This document shows positions 35,880 to 42,685 of a stretch of 64,000 nt of DNA, piece by piece. Numbering within the stretch: the first letter of the stretch is position 1; every line of letters begins with the position of its first letter. The DNA is from Actinomadura graeca (GTDB lineage: Bacteria > Actinomycetota > Actinomycetes > Streptosporangiales > Streptosporangiaceae), in the NCBI RefSeq assembly GCF_019175365.1, contig NZ_CP059572.1, positions 7,316,001 through 7,380,000 on the forward strand, in the 5' to 3' direction. Made by a program: the position numbers and the translations under genes. The notes under the pieces were generated by a model. The model had not been told where the DNA came from. It made no database searches and saw only the letters and a program-made list of their open reading frames with translations.

Positions 35880-36611
35880 GTGAGCCCGCCGGTGTTCCTC
35901 GCCTCGACCGAGGCGCTGGAGGGCGAGCGGGTGCTGCTGGACGGCCCGGAGGGACGGCACGCCGCCACCGTCCGGCGGCTGCGTGCGGGCGAGCGCGTCG
36001 ACCTGACCGACGGCGCGGGCCTGCTGGCCGAGTGCGTCGTCACCACGGTCGACCGCGCCTCCCTGACGCTCGACGTGCTGGCCCGGCACCGGGAGCCGCC
36101 TCCCCGGCCGCGGCTCGTCGTCGTGCAGGCCCTTCCGAAGGGCGACCGGGGCGAGCTGGCCGTGGAGACCATGACCGAGGTCGGCGTCGACGAGATCGTC
36201 CCGTGGTCGGCGGCCCGCTGCGTCACCCAGTGGCGCCCGGAGCGGCGTGAGAAGGCGCTCGGCCGCTGGCGCGCCACCGCCCGCGAGGCGGGGAAGCAGG
36301 CCCGCCGGAGCCGCCTGCCGCACGTCGCGGACCTGGCGTCCACGGCGAGGGTCGCCGAGCGGCTCGCGGCGGCGTCCCTGGCCCTCGTCCTGCACGAGGA
36401 GGCCGACGCGCCGCTGAGCGCCGTCGAGCCGCCCGCGGACGGGGAGATCGTGCTCGTGGTCGGCCCCGAGGGCGGCATCACCGGCGAGGAACTGGAGCGG
36501 CTGGGCGCGGCGGGGGGCCGTCCCACGCGGCTGGGCCCGACGGTCCTGCGGACGTCCACGGCGGGCGTCGCGGCCGCGGCCGTCCTCCTGGCGGCCACCG
36601 GACGCTGGTGA
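35880..36611 (+). CDS. rsmE: 16S rRNA (uracil(1498)-N(3))-methyltransferase
   Basis: SPOUT-family methyltransferase that modifies U1498 of 16S rRNA. It has 243 residues. The N-terminal PUA-like part includes GPEGRHAATVRRLRAGERVD (20 residues). The SPOUT core contains VQALPKGDRGELAVETMTEVGV, LVVGPEGGITGEELERLG and the knot end RLGPTVLRTSTAGVAA, all diagnostic (some given in part). GTG 35880 gives a family-length protein; GTG 35856 is an alternative. It follows dnaJ and probably shares the heat-shock transcript. Confidence 0.94.
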   Translation: MSPPVFLASTEALEGERVLLDGPEGRHAATVRRLRAGERVDLTDGAGLLAECVVTTVDRASLTLDVLARHREPPPRPRLVVVQALPKGDRGELAVETMTEVGVDEIVPWSAARCVTQWRPERREKALGRWRATAREAGKQARRSRLPHVADLASTARVAERLAAASLALVLHEEADAPLSAVEPPADGEIVLVVGPEGGITGEELERLGAAGGRPTRLGPTVLRTSTAGVAAAAVLLAATGRW

Positions 36612-36751
36612 GTCCGAAAGCCCCCTAAAGCGCCCTGAGGACGGCCTACGGTCCCCTCAAGGCTCCCGAAGCCCCTCAGAGCCTCACGGGCAGAGCCCAC
36701 GCGAGCCTCCGCGCAAACGCCGCAGAGGGCGCGCGAGCTCCCGACACGGGG

Positions 36752-36793
36752 TGAAGCCTCAGGAATCCCTCAAGAAGCCTCAGGAATCCCTCA
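36752..36793. repeat. Duplicated 21-nt unit at a stop codon
   Basis: GAAGCCTCAGGAATCCCTCAA occurs twice in perfect tandem (36752-36772 and 36773-36793). The TCA at 36791-36793 is the stop of the minus-strand anti-sigma-like gene, and the same TCA recurs one unit downstream. Confidence 0.9.
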
Positions 36794-37507
36794 AGGGGTT
36801 TCCGCGGAGCCTTGCTCGGACGTCGTGGAGGGTTCACTGGACGTCGGAGCCGTCGGCTTGTCGGTCGGCACCGGCTCGGTGGGGTTGCTGGACGTCGGCG
36901 GCGTCGGCGTCGGGCTCGCCGGAGGCGTCGGGGTGGCGCCAGGGCACTGCGTCGCGGACGGCTTCGCGTCGGGCTCCTTCTCCTTCTCCTTCGGCTTCGT
37001 CGGTGTGGCGGGGGCCGAGGGAGAAGCGGCGGACGGGATCGCGCAGGAGGACGAGCCCGGCGTGCCGGAGGCGGTGGGCGTGCCGAGCATGCTGGGGGAG
37101 CCGGGCGCGCTGGGATCGGGCGCGGCCGGGTCGCCGGGCGGGATCGGGCGGCCCTGCGCGTCGGTGCGGTCGCCGTCGGTGTCGGCGCCGCCGTCCCCGG
37201 AGGGACCGCTGCCGCTCACCGACTGCTGGATGAGGTCGATCGTCTGCGGGGCGGTCACGCCGATCCCGGCGATGGCGATGGCGGCGGCCACGGCCAGGAC
37301 GGGCCGCGTCCAGTTCACCGCGAACCGGTCCGGCCCGAACCAGGCCGGCCCGAACCGGTCGAGGCCGAAGCGGCGGCGGCCTCCGCCGTCGGCGATCCGG
37401 GCCCGGATGCGTTCCAGGCCGTCCTCCGCGGGGGTGACCGAGTCCGCCTCCGCGTGCAGGGCGCGGCGGAGGATCTCGCCGTGCTCGTCGTGGGGCTCGG
37501 TGGTCAT
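36791..37507 (-). CDS. Putative anti-sigma-factor-like membrane protein
   Basis: A 238-residue protein with a cytosolic N-terminus. That part holds HGEILRRALHAEADSVTPAE and a DGLERIRARI motif like those of sigma-associated proteins. One transmembrane segment follows near residues 70-88 (PVLAVAAAIAIAGIGVTAP). The long exterior tail is rich in Pro, Thr, Ser and Lys and has two Cys. It overlaps the upstream sigma gene by ATGA. The position and topology suggest it holds the sigma factor at the membrane; there is no zinc-binding HxxxCxxC motif. The stop lies in a 21-nt duplication. Confidence 0.65.
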   Translation of the reverse strand: MTTEPHDEHGEILRRALHAEADSVTPAEDGLERIRARIADGGGRRRFGLDRFGPAWFGPDRFAVNWTRPVLAVAAAIAIAGIGVTAPQTIDLIQQSVSGSGPSGDGGADTDGDRTDAQGRPIPPGDPAAPDPSAPGSPSMLGTPTASGTPGSSSCAIPSAASPSAPATPTKPKEKEKEPDAKPSATQCPGATPTPPASPTPTPPTSSNPTEPVPTDKPTAPTSSEPSTTSEQGSAETP

Positions 37508-38115
37508 GAGAACTGCTCCAGGACGTTGCGTAGCGCGGTCATGCCGCGCGCCGTATGGCTCTTCACGGCGCCGCGGGAGATCCCCATGGTGCGGGCGATC
37601 TCCGCTTCGGAAAGATCGGCGTAGTAGCGCAGGACGAGCGCCTCCCGCTGGCGGGCGGGAAGGCCGGACAGCGCCTCGATCACGGCCGAGCGCTCCAGCT
37701 CCCCGATGGCCCCGGCCTCCGCGCTCGGGGCGTCCGGCAGCCCCTTCGGCGCGTACTTCTCCACCACGGCGCGGTGCCGCAGCACCGATCGCGACCGGTT
37801 GACGACCGACTGGCGCAGGTACGACAGGGCCTTGTCCGGATCGCGCAGCCGCCGCCATCCCCCGTGCATCGCGACGAACGCGTCCTGGACGACCTCCTCG
37901 GCCGTCCCGGAATCCCGTACGAGCATGGCGGCGAGACGGACGAGCGAGCGGTAGTTGGCGCTGTACAGCGCGGTCACCGCCTGATCGGCATCCCAGGCGA
38001 CGACGACAGCGGCCGCCGGCGTGCCCCTGGCCACAAGGGTCTCGGTCACGTCAGTGGGACGCGCGCCCTCCTCGTCGGGTTTACGAAAGGGCATCTCTTG
38101 GTCTGCCTCGGTCAC
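37504..38115 (-). CDS. SigE-family RNA polymerase sigma factor (ECF)
   Basis: A 203-residue ECF sigma factor of the actinobacterial SigE family. Region 2 includes LYSANYRSLVRLAAMLVRDS, GTAEEVVQDAFVAMHGGWRR (20 residues) and the YLRQSVVNRSRSVLRHR stretch. Region 4 includes LPARQREALVLRYYADLSEA and EIARTMGISRGAVKSHTARG. The last codons overlap the start of the anti-sigma-like gene. The shared two-gene layout is typical; the regulon and stimulus cannot be read from the sequence. Confidence 0.94.
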   Translation of the reverse strand: MTEADQEMPFRKPDEEGARPTDVTETLVARGTPAAAVVVAWDADQAVTALYSANYRSLVRLAAMLVRDSGTAEEVVQDAFVAMHGGWRRLRDPDKALSYLRQSVVNRSRSVLRHRAVVEKYAPKGLPDAPSAEAGAIGELERSAVIEALSGLPARQREALVLRYYADLSEAEIARTMGISRGAVKSHTARGMTALRNVLEQFS

Positions 38116-38391
38116 CTATCCGCCGCCTTTGCCGTCCCCCGGCCATCCATTCGGACGGTTCCTCCGCAACGGCATTAATCGGGCGTTCCCATCCGGTGGA
38201 GGCGCGCCGCGATGCCTGCGATCCGGGGGGTACGCCTTGAGCTGACAACCTTAACGAGCGGCCGGTCGAAATGCGGCCCGACGGCCGGACATCGATCTTC
38301 GCGAGCCTATACAGGACGTGGCCGTGCGGACCATCCTTGTGACCGTCTCGATAGGATTCCAAGGCGGTCACGGCCGCTGGGGAGGAGACTG

Positions 38392-38736
38392 ATGACCGAC
38401 TGCCTGTTCTGCAAGATCGTTTCCGGGGACGTGCCCGCGGAGATCGTCCGCGAGGGCGCACGGGTGATCGCGTTCCGCGACATCAACCCGCAGGCGCCCA
38501 CGCATGTGCTGGTCATCCCCCGGGAGCATCACCCGACGGCCGCCGGGCTGGCCGCCGCCGACCCCGGCCTCCTCGGCGAGCTCGTGGGCGAGGCCCATCG
38601 CGTCGCCGAGGACGAGGGCATCGCCGGCACCGGCTACCGGCTCGTGTTCAACACCGGAGCCCAGGCGGGCCAGACGGTCTTCCACGTCCACGCGCACGTC
38701 CTCGGCGGCCGTGGCCTGAACTGGCCGCCGGGCTGA
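38392..38736 (+). CDS. HIT family nucleotide-binding protein
   Basis: A 114-residue histidine-triad protein, likely a purine nucleoside phosphoramidase (HinT type). It begins DCLFCKIVSGDVPAE, has APTHVLVIPREHH in the centre and ends with the triad HVHAHVLGGRGLNWPPG. GGAGGAG precedes the ATG at 38392. It is single and followed by 286 nt with only GC-rich filler before phoH. The position between rsmE and phoH is conserved in actinobacteria. Confidence 0.95.
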   Translation: MTDCLFCKIVSGDVPAEIVREGARVIAFRDINPQAPTHVLVIPREHHPTAAGLAAADPGLLGELVGEAHRVAEDEGIAGTGYRLVFNTGAQAGQTVFHVHAHVLGGRGLNWPPG

Positions 38737-39022
38737 CCCGCCCGGGGCCCCGGCATCCCGGAGCCTCCAAGCCCAGGCGTCCCGGAACCCCTGCGTCCAG
38801 GCGCCTGCGGGCCATCCGCGGCGGCCCCGTCGCGCCCTCGCGGCCGTCCCTGCGCCGCCCTCTCCTCGTGCCCGCGCCCGCCAGCGTCCGCCCTCAACGG
38901 CGGCGTCCGGACGGGGTGAATATGGCGGCGTCCCGTCGTGGGTCGCCAGTACCATGGAAGCGACACACGCTGGACACCGGAGCAGACAGAAAGCAGGTCC
39001 GAGAGGCCGCAAGGCCCGGCTG

Positions 39023-40084
39023 ATGGTCGAATCAACTCACGCGAGGCGCGAAGACCGCGCAGGCCAGCGCACCCAAATCAAGATCGTTGTGCCGGACGAC
39101 CATTCGATGGTGAGCCTGCTCGGCTCCCGGGACGAGTCGCTCCACGCGATCGAGCGCGCGTTCGGCAGCGACATCGACATCCACGTCCGGGGCAACGAGA
39201 TCACCGTGACCGGCCCCGAGAACGAGACCGGGCTGGTCTCCCGGCTCTTCACCGAGCTGCTCGACCTGCTGAAGGGCGGCGCGCAGCCCACCCCCGACGC
39301 CGTCGAGCGGAGCCTGGCGATGCTGCGCGCCGAAGGCGGCGCCCGCCCGGCGGAGGTGCTCACCCTGGACGTGCTGTCCAGCCGGGGCCGCACGATCCGC
39401 CCGAAGACGCTGAACCAGCGCCGCTACGTCGACGCGATCGACAAGCACACGATCGTGTTCGGGATCGGCCCGGCGGGCACCGGCAAGACGTACCTGGCGA
39501 TGGCCAAGGCCGTCCGCGCCCTCCAGGACAAGAAGGTCAACCGGATCATCCTGACCCGGCCCGCCGTCGAGGCGGGGGAGCGGCTCGGCTTCCTGCCGGG
39601 AACGCTGTACGAGAAGATCGACCCGTACCTGCGGCCGCTGTACGACGCGCTGCACGACATGGTCGACCCCGACTCGATCCCCCGGCTGATGGCCGCCGGC
39701 ACCATCGAGGTCGCCCCCCTGGCGTACATGCGGGGCCGCACCCTGAACGACTCGTTCATCATCCTCGACGAGGCGCAGAACACCTCGCCCGAGCAGATGA
39801 AGATGTTCCTCACCCGCCTCGGGTTCGGCTCCAAGGTCGTGGTCACCGGCGACGTCACGCAGGTCGACCTGCCCAACGGGCAGCTCAGCGGGCTCCGCGT
39901 CGTCCAGGACATCCTCGACGGCGTCGAGGACATCCACTTCTGCCGCCTGGACAGCCGCGACGTCGTCCGCCACAAGCTCGTCACCGACATCGTCGACGCC
40001 TACAACCGCTACGACGAGGCCAGGGTCCCCGCGATCAAGCAGGGCGCGGCCGGGCGCGGCGGGTCCCGCAAGCGGGGGCGGTAG
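39023..40084 (+). CDS. PhoH family ATPase/ribonuclease-associated protein
   Basis: A 353-residue PhoH-like P-loop protein, thought to act in RNA metabolism with YbeY. The N-terminal domain contains [20 protein letters not shown] and [15 protein letters not shown]. The PhoH core has Walker [16 protein letters not shown] near residue 149 and Walker [17 protein letters not shown]. Conserved blocks [17 protein letters not shown] and [12 protein letters not shown] follow. The start is uncertain: 39023 is family-like, while ATG 38954 would add 23 basic residues. The stop overlaps ybeY (TAGTG). Confidence 0.92.
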   Translation: MVESTHARREDRAGQRTQIKIVVPDDHSMVSLLGSRDESLHAIERAFGSDIDIHVRGNEITVTGPENETGLVSRLFTELLDLLKGGAQPTPDAVERSLAMLRAEGGARPAEVLTLDVLSSRGRTIRPKTLNQRRYVDAIDKHTIVFGIGPAGTGKTYLAMAKAVRALQDKKVNRIILTRPAVEAGERLGFLPGTLYEKIDPYLRPLYDALHDMVDPDSIPRLMAAGTIEVAPLAYMRGRTLNDSFIILDEAQNTSPEQMKMFLTRLGFGSKVVVTGDVTQVDLPNGQLSGLRVVQDILDGVEDIHFCRLDSRDVVRHKLVTDIVDAYNRYDEARVPAIKQGAAGRGGSRKRGR

Positions 40085-40563
40085 TGAGCATCGAGGTGCT
40101 GAACGAGTCGGGCGCCGAGGTCGCGGTCAAGGACCTCGCCGACCTCGCCCGCCACGTCCTCGACGGCATGCGCGTCCACCCGCTCGCCGAACTGTCGGTG
40201 CTGCTCGTGGACGAGACCGCCATGGCCGAGCTCCACGAGAAGTGGATGGACGAGCCCGGCCCGACCGACGTGCTGTCCTTCCCCATGGACGAACTGCGCC
40301 CCGGCCACATGTCGGGCGGCGCCGACGAGGAGGGCGACGCCGACCCGGGGCTGCTCGGCGACGTCGTCCTCTGCCCCGCCGTCGCCGAACGGCAGGCCCG
40401 CGAGGCCGGGCACAGCACCGGGGACGAGCTGGAACTGCTGTGCGCGCACGGCATCCTGCACCTCCTCGGCTACGACCACGCCGAGCCGGAGGAGCACAAG
40501 GAGATGTTCGGCCTCCAAGCCGACCTGCTCACCTCCTGGCAGGAGAAACGCGGCCGGTCATGA
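40084..40563 (+). CDS. ybeY: rRNA maturation endoribonuclease YbeY
   Basis: Single-strand endoribonuclease for 16S rRNA 3'-end maturation and ribosome quality control. It has 159 residues and the metal site HGILHLLGYDH, preceded by GPTDVLSFPMDE and LLGDVVLCPAVAERQA. Start GTG 40084 overlaps the phoH stop by one base. The C-terminal codons and TGA lie in CCGGTCATGA, which is repeated 20 nt later at the next gene's start. Confidence 0.95.
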   Translation: MSIEVLNESGAEVAVKDLADLARHVLDGMRVHPLAELSVLLVDETAMAELHEKWMDEPGPTDVLSFPMDELRPGHMSGGADEEGDADPGLLGDVVLCPAVAERQAREAGHSTGDELELLCAHGILHLLGYDHAEPEEHKEMFGLQADLLTSWQEKRGRS

Positions 40564-40583
40564 CCGCCGCGACCCGGTCATGA
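40554..40583. repeat. Direct repeat at the ybeY/CNNM junction
   Basis: CCGGTCATGA occurs at 40554-40563 (ybeY stop) and at 40574-40583 (start of the CNNM gene), 20 nt apart. The first copy is an ATGA that would be a perfect overlap junction, so a 20-nt duplication may have separated stop from start. Confidence 0.7.
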
Positions 40584-41875
40584 GCACCGCGCAGGGATGG
40601 CTGTCCGCCCTGGCGGTGGTCCTGGTGCTGCTCGCCGGGCTGCTGGCCGGCACGGAGACGGCGCTTGCGCGGGTGTCGCGGGTCACCGTCGACGAGGTCG
40701 TCCGGGAGGGCCGCCGCGGCGCGCGGCGGCTCGCCGAGGTCGTCGCCGACCCCGCCCGCTACGTCAACATGGTGCTGCTGCTGCGCATCGGCTGCGAGCT
40801 GGTCGCCACCGTCATCGTCGCGGACCTGTGCGTCTCCTGGCTGGACGAGACGTGGCGCGCCTACGTCGTCGCCGCCGCGATCATGATCGTGGTCAGCTAC
40901 GTCGTGATCGGCGTCGGGCCCCGCACCCTCGGCATCCAGCACGCCGACCGGATCGCCCTCGCCGGCGCCGCGGTGATCCACCCGGTGACACGGGTGTTCG
41001 GGCCCCTCCCGCGGCTGCTGATCCTCCTCGGCAACGCGCTGACGCCGGGCAAGGGCTTCCGGGAGGGCCCCTTCGCGTCCGAGGCCGAGCTGCGCGACCT
41101 GGTCGACCTCGCCGAACAGCGCAGCCTCATCGAACCGGACGAGCGCGAGATGATCCACTCCGTGTTCGAGCTCGGCGACACCCTCGTCCGCGAGGTGATG
41201 GTGCCGCGCACCGACATCGTCTTCATCGAACGCGGCAAGACCCTCCGGCAGGCGATGTCGCTGGCATTGCGCAGCGGCTTCTCCCGCATCCCGGTCGTCG
41301 GCGAGAACGAGGACGACGTCGTCGGCATCGCCTACCTCAAGGACGTCGTCCGCCGCAGCCAGGAACACCGCGAAGGCGAAGGCGTCGAGACCGTCGACTC
41401 CGTCATGCGCGACGCCACCTACGTCCCCGACAGCAAACCCATCGACGAGCTGCTGCGCGAGATGCAGGCCCGCCGCATCCACCTCGCCATCGTCATCGAC
41501 GAGTACGGCGGCACCGCCGGACTCGTCACTATCGAGGACATCCTGGAGGAGATCGTCGGCGAGATCACCGACGAGTATGACCGGGAGATCCCCCCGGTCA
41601 CCTGGCTCGACGACGACGCCGCCCGCGTGACCGCCCGGCTGCCCGTGGAGGACCTCGCCGAGCTCTTCGACGCCGAGATCGACGTCGAAGAGGTCGAGAC
41701 CGTCGGCGGCCTCCTCGCCCACGCCCTCGGTCGCGTCCCCATCGAAGGCTCCACCGCGGAGGTCGGCTCCGCCGACAACGGCGCCGTCCTGTCCCTGAAA
41801 GCCGAGACCATAGCCGGCCGCCGCAACCGCGTCGGGACTGTACTTGTTCGGCGAACCCTCGGCGTCAGGCGCTAG
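40580..41875 (+). CDS. CNNM/hemolysin C family transporter (DUF21-CBS-CorC)
   Basis: A 431-residue membrane protein of the HlyC/CNNM family, probable Mg2+/Co2+ exporters. The DUF21 domain (residues 1-180) has membrane segments such as WLSALAVVLVLLAGLLAGTE and AAAIMIVVSYVVIGVG. The CBS pair (about 200-325) is seen around REVMVPRTDIVFIERGKTLR and the matching IDEYGGTAGLVTIEDILEEI (20 residues). A C-terminal CorC/HlyC domain follows. Its stop codon TAG is the loop of the first hairpin of the structured repeat that follows, so the last residues (LGVRR) are encoded by the repeat. Confidence 0.94.
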   Translation: MSTAQGWLSALAVVLVLLAGLLAGTETALARVSRVTVDEVVREGRRGARRLAEVVADPARYVNMVLLLRIGCELVATVIVADLCVSWLDETWRAYVVAAAIMIVVSYVVIGVGPRTLGIQHADRIALAGAAVIHPVTRVFGPLPRLLILLGNALTPGKGFREGPFASEAELRDLVDLAEQRSLIEPDEREMIHSVFELGDTLVREVMVPRTDIVFIERGKTLRQAMSLALRSGFSRIPVVGENEDDVVGIAYLKDVVRRSQEHREGEGVETVDSVMRDATYVPDSKPIDELLREMQARRIHLAIVIDEYGGTAGLVTIEDILEEIVGEITDEYDREIPPVTWLDDDAARVTARLPVEDLAELFDAEIDVEEVETVGGLLAHALGRVPIEGSTAEVGSADNGAVLSLKAETIAGRRNRVGTVLVRRTLGVRR

Positions 41876-41990
41876 AGCGCCTTCCTTCAACGGGTCCGCG
41901 GCGATCGCTGCATCGCTTCGACTCGCCCTGGGGGCTCGCTGCGCGATCAGGTTTTCGCTCCGCTCGAACCTGGCTTCGCACGCGATCGCA
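41851..41990 (+). repeat. Structured 3' element, copy 1
   Basis: First copy of a roughly 140-nt repeat, overlapping the last codons of the CNNM gene. The outer arms GCGAACCC (41851-41858) and GGGTCCGC (41892-41899) pair with one mismatch. The inner hairpin is GGCGC-TAGA-GCGCC, whose TAG is the gene's stop. The second hairpin is CAGGTTT (41948-41954) / GAACCTG (41966-41972), with a T-G wobble at its base. It ends in GCGATCGC. Confidence 0.9.
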
Positions 41991-42003
41991 CGCTGTGTCT
42001 ATT

Positions 42004-42145
42004 GCAGTGCCCTTGGCGTCGGGCGCTGGGGCGCCTTCCTTCGGCGGGCGCTGCGGCGATCGCTGCATCGCTTCGAACTCGCCCTGGGGGCTCGCTGCGC
42101 GATCAGGTGCTTGCTTCGCTCGCGCCTGGCTTCGCACGCGATCGC
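42004..42145 (+). repeat. Structured 3' element, copy 2
   Basis: Tandem second copy, 13 nt after copy 1 and nearly full-length. The outer stem GCAGTGCCC / GGGCGCTGC pairs over nine positions with one T-G wobble. The inner hairpin is GGCGC-TGGG-GCGCC. The second stem CAGGTGC / GCGCCTG has one wobble and an 11-nt loop. The rest of the 41876-42216 gap holds no gene. Confidence 0.9.
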
Positions 42146-42216
42146 CCGCCTGAGGTTGTCGCCTGGTTGCGGTTACCGGGGCTGCTTCGTGAGAGCGTGC
42201 GAGTCGTGTGTGGGGG

Positions 42217-42549
42217 TTAGAGGGTGGTTTGTAGGGTGCCGTCTGGGGTTGCCAGCAGGACGGTGGCCTTGGGGCCCAGGTCGCGGACGGCGGTCACGTC
42301 GGACGGGTCGGGGGTGGGGGCGGTGGTGACCAGGGCGGCGGCCTCCAGGTCCTCGGCGCCGCTCGATACCGCCATCGCCACGGCGACCTTGAGGGCCGAC
42401 AGCTTCAGGGACGGCAGGTCCACGCTGGTCGCCGCGTAGGTGCGGCCGGTCTCGTCCCTGACGGCGGCGCCCTCGGCGGCGCCCGTGCGGGCCCTGGACG
42501 ACCGTGCCAGGGTGATGATCTTCGCGTCCTCGGGGTTCAGCTCGCTCAC
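42217..42549 (-). CDS. Cytidine deaminase-like fold protein
   Basis: A 110-residue protein that in actinobacteria sits between the CNNM gene and era and is often labelled cytidine deaminase. It retains fold features (IITLARSSRARTGAAEGAAV, DETGRTYAATSVDLPSLKLSA given in part). The zinc-binding HxE and PCxxC motifs of true deaminases are absent, so it is probably non-catalytic. Start GTG 42549 gives a protein beginning SELNPEDAKI. Here it is on the minus strand and separated from era by an inserted MMPL/BTAD pair. Confidence 0.8.
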   Translation of the reverse strand: MSELNPEDAKIITLARSSRARTGAAEGAAVRDETGRTYAATSVDLPSLKLSALKVAVAMAVSSGAEDLEAAALVTTAPTPDPSDVTAVRDLGPKATVLLATPDGTLQTTL

Positions 42550-42685
42550 GCGACAAGCGTACGGGGCCGCGCGGCGCATCCCGTCCGCAAGTGCCCCGGC
42601 GGGGCGTCGCAAGTCGCCGCCAAGTGGGCGGCAAGGGCCGCGGGCGACCCTCGGTGCGTCGAAGACGATGTCCTGGGGAGAAGTG

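Noticed and set aside
35695..35883. A 62-codon frame between dnaJ and rsmE.
   Set aside because: It consists of 18-nt repeats and an Arg-rich tail with no homology pattern; kept only as a repeat and spacer.
41865..42137. A 90-codon minus-strand frame across the structured repeats, echoed at copy 3 (MQRSPQ...KEGAPAPDAKGT).
   Set aside because: The similarity arises from the repeated DNA; there is no ribosome binding site, and stem covariation changes the peptide.
41851..42145. An insertion sequence or MITE for the repeat pair.
   Set aside because: No transposase, no terminal inverted repeats at the outer ends and no target-site duplications that I can see; paired stems explain the symmetry better. 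Mobility itself is not excluded.
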